Positions 36,961 through 46,502 are shown, counted from the stretch's first letter. The stretch: DNA of 64,000 nt from Methylobacter luteus IMV-B-3098 (GCF_000427625.1 NZ_KE386569.1:3880313-3944312); one strand, 5' to 3'. Notes: generated by a model not told the origin, from the sequence alone. Numbers and translations are program-made.

Positions 36961-38592
36961 ATGTTAGAACAAAAATTTAAATACAGCCGTCTGCTATTGG
37001 CCATGACGGTTTCTTTGAGCGGCATCGCCACAGCTAGCGCTGCGGACTGCCTCATGCCCCAACCAAGACCTCCCGAGGCTCAGGAATCGGTAACGGAAAT
37101 CGGTGGCGTGAAAACCACTACCATTATCACTCCGGAAAATACCATTTTCCCGAGCCAGGATCCTTTTGCCGAACCACCGGGCAGCAATCATCTGCCTACC
37201 GTATACAAGAATGTCTGCGATGGCAACGGCATTGAAGTGCCCAACACGCTTCCGTCCACGCCTGAACATCCTTACAACCTGCATGCCGACCCGGTTGTCT
37301 CTGTCATCGATAAAACATCGCCGACAGACGATTTAATCATGGCTTTCAGGCAGATTAGGAATTCAGCGGGTTCGAATGCGGTTGCGGTGCAGAAAGCGCT
37401 CGACATCCTGGAAGGCAATCCGATTCAGGGCAGAAATTACAGCGGCATGCCGTTGCTGCACTATAACGGCCCCAATAAGGTTAAGCATGTTCAGCCCATC
37501 TTTGAAAACGGCGTCAAAGTTGGCGGTGTTGCCGAAGTCCATCAAGTATGGTTCGACAGCCATATCGAATCCGACACCGCCATGATTGATCCCAGTGATG
37601 TGTTGGATGTACCTTGGACCATACATTATACCGTCGATACGCTTAACCGCGGACATGATGATTTCGCGCCGATGGTCATGTATTTCGATGATCCGGCTCT
37701 AAGTCCAATGGGGATGCCGCCGATGCCCAATGTTCTGATGGACCAGACATTTTTTCCTATGGAAGATGGCACCAGAACTGTGTATGAAGTAAAGATGGCG
37801 CCGGGCAAATACTATAATTTGAGTTATCACTGGGGCTGGCGCCGACATCCGCCCAGAGTGCAGGTTGCTGAAAATGCCAGAAAAATGCTGGCCGGCAAGA
37901 CACTGGTGCAATGGGAGACCTCTGTTTTTGGTGAACATCCGACCGCGAGCGAAGCGGACAAACTGGCAGCCATCGCTAAAATCGGCGATCTTGCCCCTGA
38001 AAAGCGCATGTGGAACACGCTGCGAGCCATTAAAGCGCACGGTAGCGCTTCAAAGCAGGAGATTGCAGCAATCTACCGCGCTTTCGATCAATGGCAAAAC
38101 CGCAATAAACTGCCGGATGGCGTAAAGGCTGATCCTGATAGTGATTGGACTCTGTTTTTTGTCAACAATACCATCTATGGCCAAATGAAAGGTATTACCG
38201 ATGACAGCGCTGTCATATACCCTGATTGGAATCTCCGCGGTAAAACAGTAAAAATTAAGTTGCTGAACGGTGACCATTTCGATCATGCCTACTTCAATGT
38301 CGATTTCGGCGGTAGACGCGGTTGGGAAAACACCTTCCAATCCACCGAAGCGATCGGAGGAGCCGGACAGTGGTTTACTTTCGGACGGGCCCACTGGTGG
38401 GTTAATGCCGGCATGCCTACATCAAACAGACCAAGCCTGATAGTGACACCTCCCGCAACAGGGTCAGGAGACGACACTGTCGTTGGCGAACATAACATAG
38501 TCATGCAAATGAATTTCGAACCTTCGCGGCGCATACGCTGGTATCAATTCGATCCTTTGCATCATGACATTGCGGTATGGTCGATCCATTAG
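36961..38592 (+). CDS. Secreted protein of the copper operon, family not recognised
   Basis: The ATG at 36961 has an aaggaac ribosome site and gives 543 residues. A Sec signal peptide is evident (LLLAMTVSLSGIATASA). The mature part has many histidines in motifs (VAEVHQVWFDSHIESD, YHWGWRRHPPR, GDHFDHAYFNVDFGGRRGW, PLHHDIAVWSIH), consistent with metal binding. Two cysteines lie near the N-terminus (ADCLMPQ, KNVCDGNG). It is conserved-looking but I cannot name a family. Its operon position argues for a partner or substrate-binding protein of the oxidase. Confidence 0.7.
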   Translation: MLEQKFKYSRLLLAMTVSLSGIATASAADCLMPQPRPPEAQESVTEIGGVKTTTIITPENTIFPSQDPFAEPPGSNHLPTVYKNVCDGNGIEVPNTLPSTPEHPYNLHADPVVSVIDKTSPTDDLIMAFRQIRNSAGSNAVAVQKALDILEGNPIQGRNYSGMPLLHYNGPNKVKHVQPIFENGVKVGGVAEVHQVWFDSHIESDTAMIDPSDVLDVPWTIHYTVDTLNRGHDDFAPMVMYFDDPALSPMGMPPMPNVLMDQTFFPMEDGTRTVYEVKMAPGKYYNLSYHWGWRRHPPRVQVAENARKMLAGKTLVQWETSVFGEHPTASEADKLAAIAKIGDLAPEKRMWNTLRAIKAHGSASKQEIAAIYRAFDQWQNRNKLPDGVKADPDSDWTLFFVNNTIYGQMKGITDDSAVIYPDWNLRGKTVKIKLLNGDHFDHAYFNVDFGGRRGWENTFQSTEAIGGAGQWFTFGRAHWWVNAGMPTSNRPSLIVTPPATGSGDDTVVGEHNIVMQMNFEPSRRIRWYQFDPLHHDIAVWSIH

Positions 38593-38625
38593 TCGTATAA
38601 TTTAAAGCTATAACATAACCGTACG

Positions 38626-38675
38626 AGGTAAGCGGCGATTTGTTGAATAGAAAATCGCCGCTTACCTGTTTTTTT
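38626..38675 (+). terminator. Strong stem-loop with T run, upstream of the second SCO gene
   Basis: aggtaagcggcgattt (38626-38641) pairs with aaatcgccgcttacct (38652-38667) and is followed by a T run. It ends 10 bp before the next ATG, so it may act as an attenuator between the third and fourth genes of the operon. Confidence 0.85.
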
Positions 38676-38685
38676 ATGGGGGATA

Positions 38686-39378
38686 ATGGTGAATCCGCGA
38701 TATAAACGGCTATTTAATGCTGCCTTTTTATTGCTTTATGGCGAAATAACATTTGCCGGTGATGTGATGCAAGGATGGGTGCTGTCCGATCCCAAACCCA
38801 TGGAACGCGGAAACGCGGCTCGTCAACTCAGTGAAGAACCTGCAAAACCTTTGGCTCATAATTATACGCGCAGCGAGGCGTTGTACAGCCTGCCCAACGT
38901 GCAAATGGTTGACAAGGAGGGCAGCGACGTCGGTCTCCGCCAATTGATCGATTACGGCGGACCGGTCATGGTACAGTTCATCTTCGCAACCTGTTCCACC
39001 ATCTGTCCGGTATTAAGCGCTTCATTCGCCAGCGCCCAGCCCGAGTTGGACGCCTTAGCCGGCAGAACATACCGTCTGGTTTCCATATCAATCGATCCCG
39101 AACAGGATACGCCTGAAAGATTGGGCGAGTACGCCAAGCGGTTTAAAGCCGGAAAAAACTGGCACTTTCTGACCGGCAGCCGGGACGATGTTTCCAAGGT
39201 ATTAAGAGCCTTCGATGCCGCTTACACAGGAAACAATAAAATGTATCACAAGTCGCTGACTTTCATGCGCTCAGAGCCAGGCGCAAATTGGATAAGAATT
39301 GAGGGACTTTTGGGCAAAAACGAGATCATTTCAGAATATAAAAGCCTGATTGGCTTACCCGGCCAGCTTAAAGATTAA
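38686..39378 (+). CDS. SCO1/SenC-family copper chaperone
   Basis: The 230-residue protein has a signal peptide (FNAAFLLLYGEITFA). The SCO copper site is intact: CSTICP (Cys103, Cys107) and a downstream His in MYHKSLTFM. PVMVQFIFATCSTICPVLSAS and VSISIDPEQDTPERLGEYA are family signatures. SCO proteins deliver copper to the CuA site of oxidases or reduce cysteines there. Here the likely client is the multicopper oxidase or a terminal oxidase elsewhere. It has a ggggg ribosome site directly after the stem-loop terminator. Confidence 0.93.
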   Translation: MVNPRYKRLFNAAFLLLYGEITFAGDVMQGWVLSDPKPMERGNAARQLSEEPAKPLAHNYTRSEALYSLPNVQMVDKEGSDVGLRQLIDYGGPVMVQFIFATCSTICPVLSASFASAQPELDALAGRTYRLVSISIDPEQDTPERLGEYAKRFKAGKNWHFLTGSRDDVSKVLRAFDAAYTGNNKMYHKSLTFMRSEPGANWIRIEGLLGKNEIISEYKSLIGLPGQLKD

Positions 39379-39428
39379 CCGGCCTGTCACTTTCAGCATT
39401 ATTTCTCTATTCGGCAAGAACTAAATTA

Positions 39429-41159
39429 ATGAACGCCAGACTGTCATCTTTCTCGCTCATAAAACGAGGACTAATACTTTTCTTTATAATGTTGCTGCCG
39501 CTGATCGGCTTTTGGATCGCGCACCAGTATTTCAATTTTTTCCCATTCGATAATTCTACGGTTGGCGAACAAATCTATAATCAGGGCATCGATTCTTCCG
39601 GTGAACCTCTGCAAGGTCGAACCGAGGGCGACATTGAATTTAAAGATGCTCATTTCAATTGCGCTCAATGCCATCGGCGCAGCGGTTACGGTTCCAGTGA
39701 AGGTGGAAACTATGTCTTGCCGGTAACCGGTGACAGCCTTTTCAATCCTCGTAATTTTGACCGGGCCGATCTGTTCAAGAAATTGTTCAAGGAAAGCCAG
39801 TCCAAGCTTTTTTGGGCGAGAATGCGCTCTTCTTATCAGCGTCCGGCTTATACTGATGAATCCTTAGCGCGTGCCATACGCGAAGGCATCGATCCTTCAG
39901 GAAGAAAATTAAGCCCCTTGATGCCGCGTTACCAAATCAGCGACCAGGACATGGCGGGCTTGACAGACTATTTAAAAAGTCTCTCTTCGCACAACGATCC
40001 AGGCGTGGATGAAAACTCGATCTATTTCGCCACTGTCGTCAGCAAAAACGCCAATACCGGCGACAAGAATGCGATGTTGTCGACAATCGCAAAATATGTG
40101 GAATGGCTGAATCTGGAAACCAAAGGGAACCAGGATCACCCAAACTTTTCGCCGAGCTATCGTTCCGATTTCGCCAAGGCGTTCCGCATCTGGAACCATG
40201 AAGTCTGGGAGCTTTCCGACAACCCTGCGGAATGGCCGAAAGAATTGGCTGCGTATTATCAGAAAAATCCGGTATTTGCTTTGATCGGCGGCATGGCGGA
40301 AGGTAGTTGGGCGCCGATACATGAGTTCTGCGAGAAATACAAAGTGCCTTGTCTGTTTCCGTTAACTCAGACTCCGCCAGTTGCACAACCTGGCCACTAT
40401 TCTGTTTATTTTAATCAAGGCATTTTATTAGAAGCCAAAGCAATGGCCAAATATCTGCTGAAAGAAAAAAAGCCTGATCCGGCAGCTCCCATTGCCGTGT
40501 TTTATTCGGATGATGTTGAAGGCAGCGATCCGGCGAAAGCTTTTACCCAAACTCTTAATGCCGACAAGACATTCGCTGTTGAAAGCATTCCGGTAAACGA
40601 TGTGGAAAATTTTCGGGCCGAATGGGCAAAATATGTAGAGAGTCATCCCCAGATCGGAACGATTGTTGTTTGGCCGGGCAAACTGAAGGGCGCAATTTTA
40701 AGCGAGTTGGCAGTCCAGTCTCAGAAGATAGAGCGCATTTTTCTGCCATCGGAACTGCTGCAAGCGGACTTGACCAGCTTGCCGAAGGAGATCATGCCAA
40801 AATTCTATTTCAGCTATCCCTACGAATTGCCTACTGCTTATCACCCTCACACATTTAGGATCAGGGCATGGATGAATACACGAAAATTGGAGATTTCCAA
40901 TCCCAGGATTCAATTCAACACCTATTATGCGTTGAATTTATTGCAGTATAGCCTCGAACATGTCGTCGACCATTTTTCGCGCGATTATCTGCTCGAGTAT
41001 GTCGAACATGAGGCCGAAAACGCGCTGAACCCCGGCACATTCCCGAGATTGAGTCTTGGTCCGGAGCAACGATTCGCTTCCAAAGGCGCCTATCTGGTTC
41101 AATTGGCTGGTTCGGAAGAGCAGTCTGTCAAGCCAGTAAGCCCCTGGATTGTTCCATAG
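39429..41159 (+). CDS. Monohaem cytochrome c fused to a periplasmic-binding-protein-like domain
   Basis: The 576 residues start with a signal anchor (LILFFIMLLPLIGFWIAHQY). A cytochrome c domain follows with one CxxCH (CAQCH, 78-82), PRYQISDQDMAGLTDYLKSL being its typical C-terminal helix. Residues about 200-490 look like a type I periplasmic binding fold (FALIGGMAEGSWAPIHEFCEKYKVPCLFPLTQ, PIAVFYSDDVEGSDPAKAF, GTIVVWPGKL). So the protein may bind a small ligand and pass electrons. It is the last gene of the copper operon. The fusion is unusual. Confidence 0.85.
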   Translation: MNARLSSFSLIKRGLILFFIMLLPLIGFWIAHQYFNFFPFDNSTVGEQIYNQGIDSSGEPLQGRTEGDIEFKDAHFNCAQCHRRSGYGSSEGGNYVLPVTGDSLFNPRNFDRADLFKKLFKESQSKLFWARMRSSYQRPAYTDESLARAIREGIDPSGRKLSPLMPRYQISDQDMAGLTDYLKSLSSHNDPGVDENSIYFATVVSKNANTGDKNAMLSTIAKYVEWLNLETKGNQDHPNFSPSYRSDFAKAFRIWNHEVWELSDNPAEWPKELAAYYQKNPVFALIGGMAEGSWAPIHEFCEKYKVPCLFPLTQTPPVAQPGHYSVYFNQGILLEAKAMAKYLLKEKKPDPAAPIAVFYSDDVEGSDPAKAFTQTLNADKTFAVESIPVNDVENFRAEWAKYVESHPQIGTIVVWPGKLKGAILSELAVQSQKIERIFLPSELLQADLTSLPKEIMPKFYFSYPYELPTAYHPHTFRIRAWMNTRKLEISNPRIQFNTYYALNLLQYSLEHVVDHFSRDYLLEYVEHEAENALNPGTFPRLSLGPEQRFASKGAYLVQLAGSEEQSVKPVSPWIVP

Positions 41160-41477
41160 CCATGTCAAGGTGATCTCAGAATGACACCTTTGAATTATTC
41201 AATTCCCTTCCAAAAGCCAAAGCAGTATTTTTGACGCCCTTACTTTGTTAAAGGAAAGGGCATCAAGCTGCACATTTAAATTTGGGATAAATGCGAAGAA
41301 GATGATTATTGCTTAAATTTTCTCTGTTTCTGTAAGCAAATCTCTGCTTGACCGACTAAGAAGCATAGTCATTAATTATGCAAAGGAATCCCGCATGTTT
41401 ATTCAGTTGGAAAAGCTTAGCCGATTGCAGCGGCCAATATTGACGGAATCGTTATTTGAAAGGGCGGGGCGCATATC
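41160..41477. other. Intergenic with a weak terminator-like hairpin
   Basis: No gene. gcccttactttg and its near complement aaaggaaagggc form a hairpin at 41236-41261 that may end the copper operon. A ribosome site (agggcgggg) at 41461-41469 belongs to the next gene. Confidence 0.5.
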
Positions 41478-43622
41478 TTGAAAACAAGAATTCTGTTGCT
41501 CTTGGTCATCGCCACTTCGATAGCGGCTTTTTTCATCTTCGATCTCGGAAAGTACCTCACTTTAGAGGCCTTGGAATCGCAGCAGGTGGCCATCGAATCT
41601 TATCGCAGTGCTCATCCTGGTCTGACTGCTGTGATTTATACCTTGGCATATATAGCGGTTACCGCTCTGTCGCTGCCTGGAGCCGCAGTGTTGACCTTGG
41701 CAGGCGGAGCCATTTTTGGTTTGTTGTGGGGCACGGTGGTTGTGTCCTTCGCCTCGAGCATCGGCGCGACGCTAGCTTTTCTTGCGACCCGGTTTTTGTT
41801 TCGGGATGCTGTCGAGGCTCGCTTGAGGGATCGTCTGCAAGCGATAGACGAGGGCATCAATCGGGATGGCCCGTTCTATTTATTTACTCTGCGCCTGGTT
41901 CCGCTTTTTCCGTTCTTCATGATCAATCTGGCGATGGGATTGACGGCGCTTCGCATCTGGACGTTCTATTGGGTCAGTCAGGCCGGTATGCTGGCCGGGA
42001 CTATCGTTTACGTCAATGCCGGCACGCAGTTGGCGAAAATCGATTCATTGTCCGGTATATTGTCGCCAGCCTTGCTGGGCTCATTTGTCCTGCTCGGATT
42101 ATTTCCTTTATTGGCTAAAAAAGTCGTGGAGGGTGTAAAAGTTATGAAAGTCTACCAAAAGTGGCAAAGACCTAAACGGTTTGATAACAATCTGGTCGTG
42201 ATCGGCGCCGGTTCCGGCGGCCTGGTGACAGCTTATATTGCCGCGGCCGTGAAAGCCAAAGTTACACTGATCGAAAAGCATAAAATGGGCGGCGATTGCC
42301 TGAATACCGGTTGCGTTCCGTCAAAGGCACTGATCCGTTCGGCCAAATGGCTGTCTCATCTACAGCGCTCCAAAGAATTCGGCATCAAACAGGCCAGCGC
42401 GGACTTCGATTTCGCCGACATCATGGAGCGGGTGCAGTCGGTGATCAAAACTGTAGAGCCGCACGATTCAATCAAGCGATACACTGAATTAGGCGTCGAT
42501 GTTATCGAAGGCGAGGCCAAAATCATTTCGCCGTGGGAAGTCCAAGTCAAAACCGCCGAGGGGTTTCAAATCCTGACGACTCGGTCAATTGTCATTACCG
42601 CAGGCGCGCGCCCGTTTGTGCCGCCTATTTCCGGCATTGAAACTATTGATTATTTGACTTCGGACACGGTCTGGAACTTACGGATATTGCCGAAACGCCT
42701 GCTCATACTCGGAGGCGGACCAATCGGCAGTGAACTGGCCCAATGTTTTGTCCGTTTCGGCAGTCAGGTCATTGTGGTTGAAATGGCGCCGCGCCTGCTG
42801 GTGCGTGAAGACTCCGACGTATCCGAAGCAGTCATGGCGCGTTTCAAACAGGAAGGCGCCGATTTGCGCCTGGAACACACTGCAAAGGCATTTATTGTCG
42901 AAAACGGTGAAAAAATTCTGGTCGCCGAGCATCAGGGTAAACCGGTCAAAATTCCGTTCGACCAGGTGCTGGTCGCAATCGGCCGGGCCGCCAACGTTGA
43001 AGGCTATGGCGTGGAAGAACTGGGCATTGCGCTGTCGCCCAGAAAAACCATAGCCACCGATGCCTTTCAGGCGACTAATTATCCGAATATTTATGCCTGC
43101 GGCGATGTGGCAGGCCCTTATCAGTTTACTCATACCGCTGCGCATCAGGCCTGGTATGCCGCCGTCAATGCCCTGTTCGGCCAGTTCAAGAAATTCCGTA
43201 CCGATTATTCGGTGATTCCCTGGTCGACCTTTACCGATCCGGAAGTAGCTCGGGTTGGCTTGAACGAGCAAGACGCCAAAGAACAGGGCATTCCTTATGA
43301 AGTGGTGACTTACGGTATCGACGATCTCGACCGCGCGATTGCCGACGGCGAGGCACACGGCTTCGTCAAGGTGCTGACTCAACCCGGCAAGGACAAGATT
43401 CTCGGCGTTACCATCGTCGGCGAACATGCGGGAGACCTGATTGCCGAGTTCGTGCTGGCCATGAAGCACGGCATCGGCCTGAACAAAATGCTGGGCACGA
43501 TCCATATCTATCCGACTCTGGCCGAGGCTAACAAATATGCAGCAGGAGTCTGGAAACGCGCGCATGCGCCGCAAGGTTTGCTGCGCTGGCTGGAGCGTTT
43601 CCACGCCTGGCGGCGCGGATAA
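41478..43622 (+). CDS. TVP38/TMEM64 membrane domain fused to FAD-dependent disulfide oxidoreductase
   Basis: The 714-residue protein has an N-terminal DedA-like SNARE-associated domain (about 1-220; SLPGAAVLTLAGGAIFG, RLVPLFPFFMINLAMGL). A pyridine nucleotide-disulfide oxidoreductase like mercuric reductase or lipoamide dehydrogenase follows (about 235-714). GAGSGG (243-248) binds FAD, CLNTGCVPSK (274-283) is the redox-active disulfide, and YACGDV and HIYPTLAE close the FAD and dimer regions. This fusion is a known architecture. A TTG start is chosen because a good ribosome site (agggcgggg) lies at the right distance and the first helix follows. It heads the gene run to 46502. Confidence 0.92.
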   Translation: MKTRILLLLVIATSIAAFFIFDLGKYLTLEALESQQVAIESYRSAHPGLTAVIYTLAYIAVTALSLPGAAVLTLAGGAIFGLLWGTVVVSFASSIGATLAFLATRFLFRDAVEARLRDRLQAIDEGINRDGPFYLFTLRLVPLFPFFMINLAMGLTALRIWTFYWVSQAGMLAGTIVYVNAGTQLAKIDSLSGILSPALLGSFVLLGLFPLLAKKVVEGVKVMKVYQKWQRPKRFDNNLVVIGAGSGGLVTAYIAAAVKAKVTLIEKHKMGGDCLNTGCVPSKALIRSAKWLSHLQRSKEFGIKQASADFDFADIMERVQSVIKTVEPHDSIKRYTELGVDVIEGEAKIISPWEVQVKTAEGFQILTTRSIVITAGARPFVPPISGIETIDYLTSDTVWNLRILPKRLLILGGGPIGSELAQCFVRFGSQVIVVEMAPRLLVREDSDVSEAVMARFKQEGADLRLEHTAKAFIVENGEKILVAEHQGKPVKIPFDQVLVAIGRAANVEGYGVEELGIALSPRKTIATDAFQATNYPNIYACGDVAGPYQFTHTAAHQAWYAAVNALFGQFKKFRTDYSVIPWSTFTDPEVARVGLNEQDAKEQGIPYEVVTYGIDDLDRAIADGEAHGFVKVLTQPGKDKILGVTIVGEHAGDLIAEFVLAMKHGIGLNKMLGTIHIYPTLAEANKYAAGVWKRAHAPQGLLRWLERFHAWRRG

Positions 43623-43642
43623 CTTAACCGAGAGCTATTGAT

Positions 43643-44758
43643 ATGACACTATTATTGCTGATTGTGGCTGTCTGTTTCCTGAGTTTTGCCAATGGCGCCA
43701 ACGATAACTTTAAAGGTGTCGCGTCCTTGTATGGCAGCGACGCGGCAACATACAGGACGGCTTTGTTCTGGGCTACGCTGACCACTTTGGCGGGTTCGCT
43801 GTGCGCCTTGTATCTGGCGCAGTCATTATTAATTAAATTTTCTGGCAAGGGTTTGGTCACGGATGCCTTGATCCAGTCGGTCCCGTTCATTACCGCCGTG
43901 GCCGGAGGAGCCGGATTGACCGTAATTCTGGCGACCCGTATCGGCTTTCCCGTGTCAACGACGCATGCCTTGCTCGGGGCTATGGTCGGCAGCGGCTTGC
44001 TGGCGTCATGGGGCGAAATGAATCTTACCGCGTTGCAGCATAATTTTGTGATGCCATTGCTGTTAAGCCCGCTGTTCGCCGTTGTGTTGGCGATGTTCGT
44101 TTATCTGGCGTTACAGCGGGTCCGGCAAAGGTTGGGTATAGGCGAGTCGCTCTGTTTGTGCGTGGAAAGTGAAGCGACTCTGAATAATGAGACAAGCATT
44201 ATGGCTATGGCGCAACACCCGGCGACTAGTCTCACTATTGATACCGAAGTTGCCTGCGCCAACCGTTATTCAGGTAAGGTGTTGGGCATCAATGCGCAAA
44301 GTGTGGTGGATAAACTGCATTTTTTGAGTGCGGGTTCCGTCTGTTTTGCCCGTGGCCTTAATGATACGCCCAAAATCGCTGCCTTATTATTGCTGGCGCC
44401 CTCGTTAAATATTCACTGGATCATCATTTTGGTCGCTGGAATGATGGCTTTGGGGGGCCTCGTCAATGCGCGGCGCGTCGCCGAGACCATGAGCCACAAA
44501 ATCACAGCAATCAGCCATGGGCAAGGTTTGGCTGCCAATTTAACGACCGCTTTGCTGGTGATTTTTGCCAGTCAATTTGGCATGCCTGTTTCCACTACGC
44601 ATGTATCGGTAGGCTCGCTGTTCGGGATCGGTCTGACCAATGGCAAGGCGCATCATCGAATGTTCGCATCCATTGTTTTGTCCTGGCTGTTGACCTTGCC
44701 GTGTGCCGCTTTATGCGCCGCCGCTATTTATGGCATGACCAGCACGTTCAGCGGATGA
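43643..44758 (+). CDS. Inorganic phosphate transporter, PiT family
   Basis: The 371-residue membrane protein carries the duplicated PiT signature. The first half begins FANGANDNFKGVASLYGS, with GFPVSTTHALLGAMVG. The second half has FARGLNDTPKIAALLLL and GMPVSTTHVSVGSLFGIG. PiT carriers take up phosphate with H+ or Na+ or as a metal-phosphate complex. It begins 20 bp after the TVP38-FAD gene, so these are one transcription unit. The central loop (SEATLNNETSIMAMAQHPAT) is shorter than in E. coli Pit, as in many non-enteric members. Confidence 0.95.
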   Translation: MTLLLLIVAVCFLSFANGANDNFKGVASLYGSDAATYRTALFWATLTTLAGSLCALYLAQSLLIKFSGKGLVTDALIQSVPFITAVAGGAGLTVILATRIGFPVSTTHALLGAMVGSGLLASWGEMNLTALQHNFVMPLLLSPLFAVVLAMFVYLALQRVRQRLGIGESLCLCVESEATLNNETSIMAMAQHPATSLTIDTEVACANRYSGKVLGINAQSVVDKLHFLSAGSVCFARGLNDTPKIAALLLLAPSLNIHWIIILVAGMMALGGLVNARRVAETMSHKITAISHGQGLAANLTTALLVIFASQFGMPVSTTHVSVGSLFGIGLTNGKAHHRMFASIVLSWLLTLPCAALCAAAIYGMTSTFSG

Positions 44759-44784
44759 GCCATTAAGTATTTTGGAGAAAAATA

Positions 44785-45525
44785 ATGTGTAAAAAATCTC
44801 TATTGTTAACTGTCAGTCTGTTGTTTTCGGCCTGGAATGCGGTTGCGGAAGAACCCGATTGGGCCAGTTACCATTCGGTATTGAAACATGTCAAACCAGG
44901 ATCGAAAAACGGAGTGTCACTGATGCTGGTGGACTATTCTGTTATTAAAAACAATGGCAGCCTGGATAAAGCCTACCGGGACCTTACGGCATTCAAGCTT
45001 GATCGCTTGGCTGGCCGTGAGGAAAAACTGGCTTTTTATATCAATGCCTACAATATACTGGCGCTGAAAATGGTGGCAGACCATTGGCCGACCGAAAGCA
45101 TCAAGGATGCCGGCAGCCTGTTCAGCCCGGTTTGGGATAAACCGGCTGGCGAACTGGGCGGCAAGACGGTAACGCTGGGTGAAGTGGAGCATGAGATCCT
45201 GCGCCCGATGGGTGAGCCGCGGATTCATCTGGCTATCGTATGCGCTTCAGTAAGCTGTCCTGACTTACGCAATGAACCTTATACGGCGGCCAGACTTGAT
45301 GAGCAACTGGCCGAGCAAACACGGCGCTTTCTCGGCAATGCCGGCAAGGGACTCAGAGTCGAAAAGAATGCAATTCATGTTTCCAAAATATTCGACTGGT
45401 TTGAAGATGACTTTAAATCTCAGGACGGCGTCACAGCCTTCATAAAACGCAATAAAACCGGATTACCCGAGTTAATTCTAAAAACGAGCCTTCCTTATGA
45501 CTGGGCGGTTAACGGTGCACAATAA
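44785..45525 (+). CDS. DUF547 secreted protein
   Basis: The 246 residues begin with a signal peptide (SLLLTVSLLFSAWNAVA). The family motifs are clear: KLAFYINAYNILALKMV, HEILRPMGEPRIHLAIVCASVSCPDLR and VSKIFDWFEDDF. The conserved Cys pair in CASVSCP and the FYINAYN motif suggest a papain-like or transglutaminase-like fold, as proposed for the family, but no activity is proven. It lies 26 bp after the phosphate transporter and before the ECF sigma gene. Confidence 0.92.
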   Translation: MCKKSLLLTVSLLFSAWNAVAEEPDWASYHSVLKHVKPGSKNGVSLMLVDYSVIKNNGSLDKAYRDLTAFKLDRLAGREEKLAFYINAYNILALKMVADHWPTESIKDAGSLFSPVWDKPAGELGGKTVTLGEVEHEILRPMGEPRIHLAIVCASVSCPDLRNEPYTAARLDEQLAEQTRRFLGNAGKGLRVEKNAIHVSKIFDWFEDDFKSQDGVTAFIKRNKTGLPELILKTSLPYDWAVNGAQ

Positions 45526-45659
45526 GAGGTGCAATTAGCCGTATGAGAATTGTTGAAGATAATTGTTTAATTGTTTTGCCTTATACTTGGCATTCAATTT
45601 TCAACATTATTTTCATCGAGAATGGATCAAATAATTTCAATAACAACGGGGGCAGTGAG

Positions 45660-46223
45660 ATGAGGCATGAACTGTCGTCACCAGACCAATGGCTGGATTT
45701 GCACGGCGATATTCTCTATCGCTATGCCTTTGCCCGCGTTCGTGATTCCGAAATGGCGGAGGATTTAGTACAGGAAACGCTGCTGGCTGCTTTAAAAGCC
45801 AATGCTCGCTACGCCGGAGAAGCATCCGAGCGAACCTGGCTGATCGGCATACTGAAGCATAAGATAATCGATCATTTTCGAAAATCGTCCAGAGAAAAGG
45901 CCCAGGAATTTGCGGGGCAATTTTCAGACGATGAGAACAATGATTACTTCGATCAGCAAGGCAACTGGCAAGTCGATTTATCTTCCTGGTCCAAACCAGA
46001 CACATCGCTGGAGCAGGAGCAGTTTCTCGATATTTTGCAGCACTGCATCGATCGGTTGCCGCCCAAAATGGCGCAATTGTTTATGCTGCGTGAATTGGAT
46101 GGCATAGAGAGCGAAGAAATCTGCCAATTGATGTCAATCTCGACGCTCAATAATTTCTGGGTAATCTTGTCGAGAACGCGGCTGCAACTGCGCCATTGCC
46201 TTGATCTGAAATGGCTCAATTAA
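45660..46223 (+). CDS. ECF-type RNA polymerase sigma factor
   Basis: I start at the ATG at 45660 (MRHELSSPDQWLDLHGDILY, 187 aa), which has gggggcagtg upstream; the longer frame starts inside AT-rich non-coding DNA. Region 2 is YRYAFARVRDSEMAEDLVQET and ERTWLIGILKHKIIDHFRK. Region 4 is RLPPKMAQLFMLRELDGIESEEIC with STLNNFWVILSRTRLQLRHCL. It is paired with the adjacent zinc-finger anti-sigma factor, and probably controls this gene run, including DUF547 and TVP38-FAD. Confidence 0.93.
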   Translation: MRHELSSPDQWLDLHGDILYRYAFARVRDSEMAEDLVQETLLAALKANARYAGEASERTWLIGILKHKIIDHFRKSSREKAQEFAGQFSDDENNDYFDQQGNWQVDLSSWSKPDTSLEQEQFLDILQHCIDRLPPKMAQLFMLRELDGIESEEICQLMSISTLNNFWVILSRTRLQLRHCLDLKWLN

Positions 46224-46238
46224 ATAGGGACGAATGAA

Positions 46239-46502
46239 ATGTTGACGTGTAAAGAAGCTAGCCATCTGATTTCAAAAAAACTGGATGTCAAACTGACTTG
46301 GCATGAGAACCTGGGACTTTGGCTGCATATTTCGCTTTGCAGCCTGTGTCGGCGTTATCTCCGAGATGTCAAAAAATTGCGTTCAGTGATACGGGCTGCT
46401 GGAAAATCCGACCAGATGTTGCCTGAATCCTTTAAACTCTCCGAACAAGCCCGGACACGGATTAAACAGGCTTTAAGAAAAAATATGACAGATAAAAATT
46501 GA
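46239..46502 (+). CDS. Zinc-finger anti-sigma factor (zf-HC2 type)
   Basis: The 87-residue cytosolic protein has the ZAS-type HxxxCxxC site: His30, Cys34 and Cys37 in LHISLCSLCRRY. The start MLTCKEASHLIS is typical of these proteins. It lacks a membrane segment, so it is a soluble redox- or metal-sensing anti-sigma, 15 bp after its cognate sigma gene. Confidence 0.9.
   Translation: MLTCKEASHLISKKLDVKLTWHENLGLWLHISLCSLCRRYLRDVKKLRSVIRAAGKSDQMLPESFKLSEQARTRIKQALRKNMTDKN

Noticed and set aside
42678-43604. 308-aa open frame on the minus strand
   Set aside because: Antisense to the FAD oxidoreductase part of the TVP38 fusion, whose motifs are clear.
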